Source: Euphorbia lathyris
Lineage: Eukaryota > Streptophyta > Magnoliopsida > Malpighiales > Euphorbiaceae
Assembly (NCBI RefSeq): GCF_963576675.1
Contig: NC_088918.1
Coordinates: forward strand, 42,441,501-42,505,500
Direction: 5' to 3'
Length of the DNA: 64,000 bases
Shown: piece after piece, positions 23,732 through 35,289 of the stretch
How positions within the stretch are numbered: the first letter of the stretch is position 1
Layout: each line of letters starts with the position of its first letter
The notes under the pieces: model-generated
The model's database searches: none
Told to the model about the DNA's origin: nothing
Seen by the model: the letters and a program-made list of their open reading frames with translations, nothing else
Made by a program: the position numbers and the translations under genes

Positions 23732-24402
23732 ATTACTCAGTTTTTCTTACACAGTTTATTTTGTTTTATTGTTTTTATATTTTTTTTCATTTATTTTATT
23801 TTATTTTGTTATATTTTATTTTATTTTTTTCAAAATGCCATTTTTATGATTAGATGACTTTATGTTATGATTTAAATGCATAAAATATTTCTATTTCATG
23901 ATTTTAGATTTAATTTTTAGGAAATTAAGATGAATTTGAAGTTTCAGGCAATTCTCTGCCGCGAATTTAGAATTCCCTGCCGAGAATCCTCCTTTTTAGA
24001 ATAGTCCAAATAGGTTAGGATTTCTCTGTTCATACCGAGAATTTTAAATTCTCTACCGTGAATCGGGAGGTAGCTTAGACGCCTGATTTTCGCAAGGAAA
24101 TCAGCGTGTCGCAACCGCGGCTTTGCCATTCGCGGTCGCGACACGCGTGTTTCCTGCACTATCAGGTCTGCAACACTCTAACCCTTTCGACGAACCTCTT
24201 GGCAAATGAAACATTAAGTTTCTTCATTTCCAAAAGGTGCAATTTATACCTTTTCATAATAAAACGATACCTCTTTTCATTTAAACTCTTATAAATTAAT
24301 CCTAGAGGATTCAAGTTCTGTTACAATTCTTTTCATCTTTGTCAGAACTCTGATTTTCTTCGCAAACACCATTCTTAACTAAAGTAACACAAACTTTGCA
24401 CC
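23732..24402 (+). other. Spacer between pol and aORF-1 with hairpin module
   Basis: AT-rich, no ORF of merit. It contains module copy 6 and, from 24160 to 24402, a leader-like run before the aORF ATG. Confidence 0.6.
23950..24148 (+). repeat. Hairpin module copy 6
   Basis: Several AATTCTC/GAGAAT-type arms lie at 23950-24056. The strongest GC hairpin of the set is CGTGTCGCAACCGCG (24105-24119) with CGCGGTCGCGACACG (24131-24145), 15 pairs with one mismatch and an 11-base loop. Confidence 0.85.
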
Positions 24403-25350
24403 ATGCCTACCAAGAACAAACCATCTAGGCACAATACTGCCTCAATCAACAAACGCCCAGACTTATCCAAACGATATGGGGCGCCTTTTCCTATCTTCAG
24501 TCACGATGAAGGTAGGCATTATTGGAATCACCGTTACAAATTCTTCACCGGAATGTTGTATATGGATGAATTTCTTAATAGCCAATTAGGCATTTCTGAT
24601 GACATGAGCCACTATATGGAGCGCCTAGGGTGGACAAAATTCGTCCAAATGCGATTTCCAATAATAGGCGACTGGATACTCGAATTCTTCTGTACCGTGC
24701 GTTTTACTAATAAACGACGAGTACGTCTCAGTTTTCGTCGAGAAGGCGAAATCTTCACTTTCGGCTATCCTGAGTTGCATGCTTGGTTTGGTTTTCCCCC
24801 GAGGGATACAATCAAACGTCATCCTGGACGAGACATGACATCCTCGGACATTTGGAGAATGCTCACTGGATTCTGGTGATTCAATTCAAAACTCGCCTAT
24901 AATCACTCTTTTCGCTCCAACTCCATGCTGTATTTACACAAATTTCTGTGTCACAGTTTATTCGGGCGCACATTCAGTAGTGTGGTCCGTGACACAGATT
25001 TGTATGTTCTTAGAGATATATTCCAGGGAAATGCAGTGGATTCTTCCAAAATTCTGATGGAAGGACTTGTCGCCGCTTCTCGATCCAAAGATAAGAAGAT
25101 TGGGTTCGGCAATATAATCTATGGAATAATTCTCGGTTCAAAGGGTACTATTGATATCCCCTGGAGTGATGATGAATTCTTCCCGACAATTGACTATGAA
25201 TTTCTCGAGCACGAAGGACTTGTGAAACGTGTCTTTCGAGCATGGCCTAAATTTTTGTCTGCACCAGAACGTGAAACTTTCGTGCAGTTTCAAATTGATC
25301 GTATTAAGGCCAGAAATATCCCGTTAGATAGGGATAAATATGTAGAATAG
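24403..25350 (+). pseudogene. Element B additional ORF 1 (env-like), one internal stop
   Basis: 316 codons with a single in-frame TGA at 24877-24879. It begins MPTKNKPSRHNT and shows GWTKFVQMRFPIIGDWILEF, then after the stop LHKFLCHSLFGR and DLYVLRDIF. These words are shared with the aORFs at 26412 and 35290. This resembles the domain annotated in plants as putative plant transposon protein (from memory, Transposase_32). No signal peptide or membrane segment is seen. Function unknown; such ORFs follow pol in Athila elements. Confidence 0.7.
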
Positions 25351-26411
25351 TTTATGTTTTTCATTTTATTTTTTGTATATATTTTGTTTTGTATTAATTA
25401 TTAGTTTGTTTTCATTACTTGTACGTATGTTAAAATAATAAAGATCTTATTTCATTCAATTCTTAATTTTTATCCATTTGATCCATTATCTATACTTAGC
25501 ATATTTCATATGAGTAATTTCTAATTTTTCTTACTCAAATTAAGATAAAAAGGATTCACTTGAACTAATATGGTTTTCTATTTTTCCACACGTATATCTA
25601 CATTTTATTTATAACTCAATTTCTTTTTAATGCATTAGGTTTTCATTTAATCAATTCAATTCATGTATTAAATATGCTTTACCATGCACTTATTATGCAT
25701 TTAATATGGTTCTCTTAACTTATATGCATAAATGAACATTTAAGTTCCATTAATTCTTCATAATCAATTTATTATACTTTAATTTAATTTATTAAGTTTC
25801 AACCTTTGGTTTTCTTTGGAATTAATGACATTTATTTAAGTTTTAAGTGCAGGAACACTAAATATTAAGTTCAGGAACCATTTCCTCAACAAAATTGCAC
25901 AAACCATGTCAAAAGGCACCAAAATAGGCCATTTTTACTAATTCTCTACCGAGAATTTATTAATTCTCGGTATGAGCAGCAACTTTGGCAGAATTTCAGG
26001 GCGAAAAGTGCCTGAACATCGCGTGCCGCGGCCGCGGCTTTGCCATTCGCGGTCACGACACGCGTATAAATTGCCCTTTTCAATCCGATTTTGCCACCAA
26101 ATTTTGCCTATTCCTATTCCTATTCTACCTATTCACCTACCTATACAACCCTATATAAACCTACCTCTTACACAAACCTCACATCACCTCTATTTTTACC
26201 CAATCCCTTACTCTAAACTCTTCCCCAAAAATCTAATTTTACTCTTCCCAATTTATTCACTCCAATTTCTATCCTCTTTTCTCTTTCAATCACTTCCAAT
26301 TCAAAACCCCAACCTCATCTTCAAGCTTTACTTTTTCTCTCAAATTCTTCTTCTTCTTCTTCTTCTTCTTCTTCTTCTTCTCACACCCTAAAAACACAAA
26401 ACACCATCACT
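25351..26411 (+). other. Spacer between aORF-1 and aORF-2
   Basis: AT-rich with no gene. It contains module copy 7, a C/T-rich leader (26070-26400) and a (TTC)n microsatellite at about 26346-26382 just before the aORF-2 ATG. Confidence 0.6.
25940..26063 (+). repeat. Hairpin module copy 7
   Basis: Perfect AATTCTC-TACC-GAGAATT hairpin at 25940-25957, followed by AATTCTCGGTA. The GC arm pair CGCGTGCCGCGGCCGCG / CGCGGTCACGACACGCG lies at about 26020-26063. Confidence 0.8.
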
Positions 26412-27078
26412 ATGGTTCGAACTAAGCGTGTTGGTAACAAGCCCGCTGTTACGGAAGCTAATCGCCTTCGGGTTCAATGCGGAGCTTATTTTGACATCTA
26501 TTCGGAGGAAGAAGCCGCTCGTTTCAAACATTTTTCTCAAGCCGACCGCCAATTTGTGGATATGCACTTCTTAGACTTCCATTCGGTAAGAGCATTAAAT
26601 TTCTCTACTCGAATTGATGCCTTTATTGAAGCTTTGGGTTGGCAAGAATTCATTAATATGCGTTTCCCGCGTATTAATGAATATGTAGTGGAATTTTTGG
26701 TCACTTTGACCATGAACAAGAAGAAAACTTCAATTTCTTTTAGGAATAATGGTATCCCTTACACCATTGACTATGAAGTAATGGGCAATATGTTTGGTTT
26801 CTCTACTTCTGATTTTTATGATAAGCCTAAGGATTTTGATAATGATGCGGTTTGGCAAATTCTTTCGGACCAAGACTATTTTAATTCGAAAAACACTTCA
26901 AGCAAGTTGATTAAGGACAATTGTGTGTTCTTCTTTCATAAGTATTTGAGTTTCTCCTTGTTTGGTCGTGTTGAGAGTTCTAAGGTTCAGGTTCGGGATT
27001 TGTATGTTTTGGATAGTTTGCTTAAAGGCTTGAGGATTGATAGCATTGGTATTTTATTTGATAATTTGTTCCGTGCGA
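26412..27078 (+). pseudogene. Element B additional ORF 2 (env-like), 3' truncated
   Basis: Starts MVRTKRVGNKPAVTEA and stays open for about 222 codons, with GWQEFINMRFPRINEYVVEFL, FHKYLSFSLFGR and RDLYVLDSLL. It is a paralogue of the ORF at 24403. At 27079 the coding sequence is fused to the 3' untranslated region (the sequence found at 18379), so the acidic C-terminal part was deleted. The last few residues and stop come from the fused region. Confidence 0.7.
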
Positions 27079-28289
27079 ATATATCATTTTGTTTTTAGTA
27101 CGAATAAATGCAACGAGCAATTTTTAAGCAATATTTATAAATGCAACACTTATTTTATGCAAATGCAACATATATTGCAACACAATTTATTTAAACATTA
27201 TTTTATATACCATATATTTTTATATGTTTAAAATATTTTTAACTTATGATTATTTTTAGGTTATCATTATCGTTAGAAATAATATTTCTATATGGGCAAC
27301 ATTATTTTTCAAATTTTTCACAAATCTCCGATACGATTTTAAGTAAATTGTCTCGAGTGAATGTATTTAAATAACAAAAATTCTTTATTTCAATCTCTAT
27401 TTTATATCATGAAATTCATGATACAATAAATCTTATTTTAAGTTTTCAATTAGATTTATAGGCATTAAATTGAACTAACAATTTTTAGCTCGGTTTGATT
27501 TCGTCTTACATTAACACCAATTGAAGTTTTTTAGGAAACTTTAGCCATAATACATGTTGAATTTTAAGTCAATATAGGATGAATGTGCTATCTTTCTTTT
27601 TCCCAATTTTAATTTTAAATTCATATTAATTAATCAATTAGTTGAATTCTTAACTTTTGGCCACGATTGAGACCAACCTTATCACAATCGAGGTATGAAA
27701 GGGAAGAAAATTAAGTACCATTTACTTTTGGCCACGGTTGCGACCACCCTTATCACAATCGAGGTATGGAAGGAACGATAAAATAATAATAATAATAATA
27801 ATAAGCGTGTATAAGTTTAAAGTAACGATCGCGTCCACCCATGGCATGGTCGGTACCTCTTAAGCAAACACAAAGCAATAAAATACGTATAAGGTTACGA
27901 TTGAAACCACCCTTATTTCGGGCGTAACCAAGCAAATAAAATCAAGTACTTATTCATTTCAATATATCTCATATATTAGTTTAAGTTTGGGAAAGGAAAT
28001 TTTGTGCTTTGAAATGCCTTGAGACGAAAGACTCAATAACATGCGTGCTTATATCGTTCCGAATGCTTCAATTCAAAATTGGAAATACAAGACGAGTGAT
28101 ATATCGTATATTATACTGAGTTAGTTTGATATTTTGCGTATAAATTTGCCATGCGAAGCTAGTCTTTTCGGCTTAACTAATTCAAAAGGTAATACAGAGA
28201 TATATGTTTTATTTTCATAAAGAGATTAGTTAAAGAATAAATTCAGAGAAATTTTGCTCGGGACTAGCAAAAGATTAAGTGTGGAGATT
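27079..28289 (+). repeat. Direct repeat copy 2: B 3' region
   Basis: Matches 18379-19587. No ORF of merit. It has the same tandem repeats (27657-27930), the TTTTGCT/AGCAAAA hairpin near 28252-28272 and the purine tract AAGTGTGGAGATT just before the 3' LTR. Confidence 0.85.
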
Positions 28290-29802
28290 TGTTAAGCCCA
28301 AAATATACCTAAAATATCATCAATAATTACATCAATATTGCTACGAATTTATGCTATTTATAACTGTTTAGAAAGCTTTTACTCTCGAATATGTTTCTTT
28401 CTTGTAAGGTACGTAAATATTTGGTAAAATCCAAATAGGAACGAAAAGAGCTCAAAAATAGAAGAAAAACCCTACAAAAGGAGTCAAAAACGACAAAGAT
28501 CAATTACACCAAAACGAGGACAAAGACGAAGTCAGAAACATAGAAAAATGCAGATTCTCAGCAGAGAATCCAAAATTCTCGGTAGAGAATTTGGGGCCGC
28601 GACAGGGAATTTCAAATTCTCAGTCGCGACACGCCCTTTCGTCCGAAGGCTGAAAAATCACTTCCTCATTCTCGGCAGAGAATTTCCATTCTCGGTAAGA
28701 GCAGAAATTCTGCCAAGTACAATGAACACATGTTAAAATCCAAGAAACGCGTTCGTTCGGGTGGATAAAGACGTCTCTTCACAACGGACACGACTCTCCA
28801 CAACGGACACGACACTTCAATCATGACTCTTCAACATCTATAAATAAAGAGTTGATTGAGAGTTGAAAAATGAATAATGAGAGAGTTAGAAGAGGAGATT
28901 AGTGCAGAGTTTATGCAAAAACTCTGACTCAGAAATGAGTCAGAGATTAGAAGTTCATTTCTGTAAAAAGCAATATGCTGTACACACATTGTTTATTCAA
29001 TAATAACAAGTTTAGTAGCGTTTAGACATTGTTCCAGTTTAGTTTTCATTTTGGTAGTAGACCGACCCAGTCTCTATTACGAAGATTCAACGAGAAGATT
29101 GAGTAGAGGATCCGCCCCTGAGCCTGACAAACTCTAACGAAACCCAAGGAAAGGATTGATCAACCCGTTCACTTGCAAGCCGTCGAATGTTTCCATGCTC
29201 CATGTTCTCTGTAAACTTGTATTAATTTATATTTCATCTAATAAAGTCTGTTCTATTCGATAGATTTTTATGCAGCACTTATGGTAACCAATCCACTAAA
29301 GTGACTGCTGGTGTTTTCATTAAAACGTATTTAATCCAAAATCTTTACAAGGAAACTTTGTTGAACACTTAGGCAAATTATTATCTCGAAAGAGTTTTAA
29401 TTTGATTAAGGGCAACTATCCCGAAAGGGTTTTGTCATGTTCAAAGCCAATTAATTAGAGGTTCCGTCATTTATTTCATCTTTATAATTCGTACAAAGTT
29501 TAAAGTTGTTTTCTTTGCTTATGCAAACAAATACATCTGTTTACTTTTCTAAAAAGTTCTAAAAGTTCCTATCTTGCAAATTCATTCTTAAATCAGAATA
29601 TTTTCTAACGTTTTCATAATCTAACCTAATTCTCATTCTAGCAATTTCAAAACCAAAACCGATTAAACGATTTTTCCATATTATAAACCTAAAAGTAAAT
29701 TTAGGCGATTATAAATAAGTTTTGTTAAAAAACGTTCCATGTGGGATCGATATCTTTTATTACTACAAGCGTATACCGTGCACTTGCGGAAATCGCTCAA
29801 CA
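28290..29802 (+). repeat. Element B 3' LTR
   Basis: 1513 bp, TGTTAAGCCC to CGCTCAACA, TATA box at 28839-28846. Compared with the other LTR copies it has about 20 extra bases in module copy 8, an extra AGAGAATT/ATTCTCGG unit. Confidence 0.9.
28553..28702 (+). repeat. Hairpin module copy 8 (3' LTR)
   Basis: Same as copies 1 and 4 with one added ATTCTCGG/AGAGAATT unit near 28673-28695, suggesting the module grows by short repeats. Confidence 0.75.
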
Positions 29803-30932
29803 AGGGCCATTCATCCTGCATAGTAATTCCTGAGGAAGGCAACAATCTCTTCGAGGTGAAAGCCTTCATGATCCAGATGCTCCAAACAGTTGTTCAGTTT
29901 GGAGGATTACCAAATGAAGACCCAAATTCTCACATCCAGGACTTTGCCACAATGTGCAACACCTTCAGAACCAACAGAGAAGTCTCAGACGATGTCATCC
30001 GACTCAAACTGTTTTTCTTTTCCTTAAGAGACAAAGCCAAAAGCTGGATGAAGAGTCTTCAGTCAGGTTCTATAAGTACTTGGGATGCAATGGCAAATGC
30101 GTTCCTCACCAAATATTTTCCACCACGGCAAGCCATCAAGCTACGAAATGCCGTATCTCACTTCTCACAATAAGAAGATGAGTCATTGTCTGAAGCCTGA
30201 GAACGATACAAAGATCTGTTGCGGAAAGTTCCGAACCACAAAATCCCCTTGTGGATGCAAATCCAAACTTTCTATCACGGTCTTACCAATGTGCACAAAA
30301 TACAACTCGAATCAGTGGCCAATGGGGATCCTGAGGAACTTGAGCCAGAAGCACTGTATGAATTGATCGAAAGATTGGTCAACACCAGTTACAAATAGCA
30401 CTCTGTCCGAGAAGATGGAAGAAGGGAAGCTAATTCACCTGTAGCAGACGAAGTGTCCAAACTCACCACCCAGGTTGAACTCCTAAGCAGACAACTCACA
30501 AGGCTGAGCGCAGCTCCAGTTAATAATGTGCAAGTTGTTCAATGTGACTTCTACGAAGGAAATCATCGATCAGCTGATTGTTTGTGCAACCAACCTAGTC
30601 CAAATCAAGAATAATGTGATTTTGCAGGTACAAATCAGAGACCACTCAATCCCTATTCAAACACCTACAATCCTGCCTGGAGAAATCATCCAAATTTCGG
30701 TTGGAGCCAGCAACCGGACAAACAACCAAATCAATAGTACCAGACCAATAAGAACAATCATGGCGGATACCAAACGAACAACCAACCAAGGGAGGATAAG
30801 AAATTAGAAGACATGCTGATGCAATTCATGCAGCAAACGCAAAACTCTTTCAAGAACATGGAGACACAGATCCATCAGCTCACCAACATAGTCATACCCA
30901 AGAACAAAGGAGTCCTTCCGAGCAAAACATAG
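29803..30932 (+). pseudogene. Element A gag, main part
   Basis: Resumes the frame left at 12208. The Athila gag core is clear: FGGLPNEDPNSHIQDFATMC, VIRLKLFFFSLRDKAKSW, TKYFPPRQ. Further on come DEVSKLTTQVELLSRQL and a zinc-finger-like CDFYEGNHRSADC in which the usual second Cys is Tyr. At least five stops (first at 30171-30173) and frame changes break it up to QAITLRSG at about 30955. Confidence 0.85.
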
Positions 30933-31855
30933 GTGAACCCTAAGGAGGAAGTCCAAGCTATTACACTAAGAAGTGGTACAGAACTACCAGATCGAGCCAT
31001 GAAATCACTCCCTACCACCTCTAAGTCGCAACTAGACGCAGTAGAACAAGAAGGGGCCAAGGAACAAACTTCGATCCAGGAGAACAAACTTGGGAATCAG
31101 GATGAACATGCGTATCTGCCACACATCCCGTATCCAGAAAGGCTCAAGAAGCAACAAATGGACAAGCAATTCGGAAAATTCCTAGAAGTGTTCAAGAAAC
31201 TACATCAACATTCTGTTTGCTGAAGCATTAGCCCAAATGCCCATGTATGAATTTTTTTTTGAAGGAACTGCTTCAGAACAAGAAGAAGTTGGAGAACGTG
31301 GTGCTGGTGCAGTTAAATCGAGATTGTTCGTCCATCTTGCAGAACAAGGAACCTCTACCGCAGAAATTAAAAGATCCAGTGAGTTTTTCTATTCCTTGTT
31401 CCATTGGAAATCTTAACATTGATAATGCATTATGTAACTTAAGTGCAAGCATAAACCTGATGCCCTATTCAATATACAAACAGTTAGGATTAGGGGAACC
31501 CCAACCTACCAAAATGTCCATTCAATTAGCTGATAGAACAATCAAGTACCCAATTGGGATCATGGAAGACGTCCTTGTCAAAGTTGATAAATTCATTTTA
31601 CCTGTGGATTTTATCATCATGGACATGGACGAGGATGTATATGTACCAATCATTCTAGGGAGACCCTTCCTAGCCACTAGCAGGGCCTTAATTGACATCC
31701 AAAACGGACAGTTAATTCTAAAAATACACGACCAAAAAGTGGTATTCAAAATGAATGAGGCCATGAAACACCCTCCATCTAGTGATGATGCCTGCTATTT
31801 TATGGATTCTGTTGATGAGCAAATCTTTTTGCAGGAACACTTACACTCTAAATAG
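30933..31855 (+). pseudogene. Element A protease region
   Basis: Retropepsin-type domain. In the open frame 31247-31855 the active-site block reads ALCNLSASINLMP. The position that carries the catalytic Asp in the family is Asn (residue 64 of this frame) and the following Gly is Ser, so cleavage activity should be lost. The flap and C-terminal part (IILGRPFLATSRALID) are kept. A stop near 31220 separates it from the gag C-terminus. Confidence 0.8.
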
Positions 31856-31885
31856 GAGGAAGCAGAAGGATTCGAAGAAGACACG

Positions 31886-33454
31886 GTGACTCATTCCGTC
31901 ATGTTTGCAACCCGACGACCTCTTTTTGAACCTCTAAACAATACACCGACAACAGTGATGAAACCATCCATAGAAGAACCACCCATGCTCGAATTCAAAC
32001 CACTCCCATCTCACCTTGAATATGCATTCCTGAATCCTCTAGATAAACTACCTGTTATCATCTCCTCCGCACTGACACCCGAACAAAAAGAACAACTACT
32101 GACCATACTTCGCCAAAACAAGGAGGCCTTGACATGGAAGATTTCTGATATCAAAGGAATCAGTCCAGCGGTATGCATTCATCGCATATTGATGGAAGAA
32201 GTTCACAGAGCTTCAGCACAACCACAGAGGCGTCTAAACCCAAACATGAAGGAGGTGGTGAAGGCAGAAGTAATTAAGTTACTGGATGCAGGAATAATCT
32301 ATCCCATATCAGATAGTGTGTGGACGAGCCTGGTACAAGTTGTTCCCAAGAAGGGAGGCATGTCTGTCATCACGAACGAGCGGAACGAACTAATCCCAAC
32401 CAGAATAGTCACAGGCTGGAGAGTATGCATAGATTACCGGAAGCTAAGTGAAGCAACTAGGAAAGATCATTTCCCTTTACCCTTCATCGATCAAATGCTG
32501 GAAAGATTATCGGGATAGGCATTCTATTGCTTTCTTGATGGCTACTCAGGATACAACCAGATCGCAGTACACCCACTTGATCAGGAAAAGACCACCTTCA
32601 CCTGCCCGTTCGGGACTTATGCATATCGGAGAATGCCATTCGGATTGTGCAACGCCCTAGCTACATTTCAAAGGTGTATGATGGCTATCTTTCATGATAT
32701 GATCGAGAGAACAGTCGAGATATTCATGGATGATTTTTCGGTGTACGGAGAAACATTCATAAGCTGTTTGAACAATCTTGAGGCTGTTCTAAAACGCTGC
32801 AAGGAGACCAATCTTGTTCTCAACTAGGAAAAATGCCACTTTATGGTAAATGGAGGAATAGTCCTGGGACACAGAATCTCAGAACAAGGACTCGAGGTTG
32901 ATCGTGCAAAGGTAGAAGTCATCGAAAAGTTGCCTGTTCCCGCTTCAGTCAAGGATGTGCGTAGTTTCTTGGGACATGCCGGCTTCTATCGGAGGTTCAT
33001 CAAGGACTTCTCCAAGATTGCACTATCGTTATCTGCCCTACTCCACAAAGATGCTGAGTTCAAGATCACGGAAAGATGCAAACAAGCATTCGAACAATTA
33101 AAGAAGAAGCTGACAGAGGCTCCTATCCTGGTTGCGCCCAACTGGGAGCTACCCTTTGAACTAATGTGTGATGCAAGCGATACTTGCATTGGAGCTGTTC
33201 TGGGATAGTGGATTGACAAACACTTCAAACCTATATACTACGCAAGCAAGACTCTTACCGAGACTCAGCAGAATTATACCGTAACAGAGAAAGAACTGCT
33301 TGCCGTTGTATATGCTTTCGATAAATTTCGATCGTACCTTGTTCTTGCCAAAGTCATTGTTTTCACAGATCATTCTGCACTGAAGTACCTCCTTTCAAAG
33401 CAAGATGACAAGCCACGACTCATCAGATGGATTCTGCTACTTCAAGAATTCGAT
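31886..33454 (+). pseudogene. Element A reverse transcriptase and RNase H
   Basis: One reading frame broken by three TAG codons at 32516-32518, 32825-32827 and 33206-33208. RT shows VVPKKGG, VCIDYRKLSEATRKDHFPLP, FCF-type YSGYNQ, FTCPFGTYAYRRMPFGLCN and the catalytic FMDD. RNase H shows [19 protein letters not shown] and [10 protein letters not shown]. An odd VITNERNELIPTRIVTG insert-like stretch, usual in Athila RT, is retained. Each stop is explained by one C-to-T or G-to-A change at a Gln or Trp codon. Confidence 0.88.
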
Positions 33455-34860
33455 TTGGATATTCGAGACAAAAAGGGAGCAGAGAACCTTGCCGCAGATC
33501 ATTTGTCCAAATTAGAGTCGAACAAGCATAAAGAACAACATGACATCAAGGAAACGTTCCCGGGCGAGCAGTTGTGCAGCATTCATGTCAGGAGCACTCC
33601 ATGGTTTGCAGACATAGCCAACTACTTGGTTCGAAAGATCATTCCGCACCAACTGACATACAATCAACGAAAGAAGTTTTTCTCGGATGTAAAATACTAC
33701 CTATGGGAAGAACCATTCTTATTCAGAATTTGTGCAGACCAAATTGTCAAAAGATGTGTGTCACAGGAAGAAGGCATGCTAATCCTCAACCACTGCCACA
33801 ATAGGGAAGCAGGAGGACATTTCGTTGCCAATCAAACTGCCGCAAAGGTATTAGAGGCAGGTTTTTACTGGCCAACTCTGTTTAAGGATGCTCACGGGTT
33901 TGTATCATGTTGTGACGAATGCCAACGAATAGGTAACATCTCGTCACGAAATGCCATGCCTCTGCAGAACATTATGGTATGTGAAATTTTTGATATTTGG
34001 GGAATCGATTTCATGGGCCGTTCCCAACGTCTTATGGGAACAAGTACATACTTGTGGCCGTAGACTATGTGAGCAAATGGGTAGAAGTCATAGCCATCCC
34101 GAAAAATGATGCCCGAGTTGTTATCAAATTTTTGAAACAATTGTTCTCACGCTTTGGAGTACCTAGAGTAGTCATAAGTGACCAAGGCACCCACTTTTAT
34201 AACTCACGATTTGAAAGGATTTTAGGGAAATACGGTGTCACCCATAGGATAGCCACCCCATACCATCCGCAAATAAGCGGACAGGTAGAAATCTCGAACA
34301 GGGAAATAAAACGTATCCTAGAGAAGACTGTAGGTTATTCCCGTAGAGAATGGGCGAACAAGCTGGACAATGCCCTTTGGGCTTATTGAACAGCTTTTAA
34401 AACATCAATAGACATGTCACCCTATAGGCTTCTCTTCGGTAAAGTATGCCATCTGCCCGTCGAATTAGAACACAAAGCCCTGTGGGCTTTGAAATTCCTG
34501 AATTTCGACGAACAAGCTATAGGAGACCATAGGAAGCTGTAGTTGAGTGAGATGGATGAATTCCGCTTGTTCTCATACGAAAATGCCCTCATATACAAGG
34601 AAAAAACCAAATGTTGGCATGACCAACACATTCAAACAAAAACCTTTGTGCCGGGTCAAAGGGTATTCCTTGACAATTCCCGTCTCAAACTGTTCCCCGA
34701 AAACTCAAGTCTAGGTGGTCTGGGCCTTTCACAGTCACTCAAGTGTTCCCTCATGGGGCGATTGAAATCTCCAACGCAGCACAGGAAATGTTCAAAGTAA
34801 ATGGGCAAAGGCTTAAGCTCTACCTTGCCCCGGAGAACAACCATACGGAAAATCTCCGTA
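33455..34860 (+). pseudogene. Element A integrase
   Basis: The zinc-binding region ends CCDECQR (about 33910-33930). The core starts WGIDFMG at about 34005, a frameshift near 34020 moves to the next frame, then SDQGTHF and GQVEISNRE give the second Asp and the Glu. TGA at 34387 and TAG at about 34540 interrupt it. The tail [15 protein letters not shown] is the Athila signature; a further frameshift follows at about 34700. Confidence 0.85.
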
Positions 34861-35289
34861 TCTTAGAAGCCTCTTGAACAAGCAGCCTCACTGGTGTCCT
34901 CTCCAAACACCAATTGGAGAACAACGTGTCCGTTTATGTTTTGTTGTGTTAATGTGCTAGTTTTTCTTTCTTTTTCTTTCTTTTTTTTCCATTATACTAA
35001 CAATAAATGAAGATATCGCGTGCAGAGCAGCCAATTGACATGCAGGTGACATAAAGACCATTTTGCCCTCCAAAATCGGAAAGAACCAATCAGTGCAAGG
35101 GGCAAGGAGGATAAAGAGAGCCGGAACAGTTATGACAGAAACTGCCCACTCCCCTCTTTCTTCACGAAACCTTTCGACTTACACTCCATCTACCTATTAA
35201 ATACCCACATTTCCGGTGCTCTATCACCATATTTTCAAAAATTTCCATTCTCTCCTCTCCAGAAATTTTCCCCGATCACCACTCTGAAA
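34861..35289 (+). other. Spacer between A integrase and aORF
   Basis: No ORF of merit. A T/C-rich run at about 34965-34990 is followed by a leader-like stretch up to the aORF ATG at 35290. A TATA-like TATTAAATA lies near 35195. Confidence 0.5.

Larger units (their letters stand above)
12209..29802 (+). mobile_element. Element B: composite Athila-type element inside A gag
   Basis: Bounded by full 1513-bp LTRs (12209-13721, 28290-29802) with AGGGC at 12204-12208 and 29803-29807. Inside are a primer site, a leader, two degenerate aORFs, a 3' untranslated region and a truncated LTR (19588-20745). These are followed by an inverted LTR scrap, a third LTR piece (20819-about 21428), partial pol, two more aORFs, and a second 3' region. 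gag and protease are missing. It looks like two related Athila elements fused through LTR or template exchange. The single target duplication around the whole favours insertion as one unit, or later exchange within it. Confidence 0.8.

Noticed and set aside
12471..28702. CRISPR-like reading of the repeated hairpins
   Set aside because: Spacing is irregular (kilobases), there are no spacers or cas genes, and the DNA is plant nuclear.
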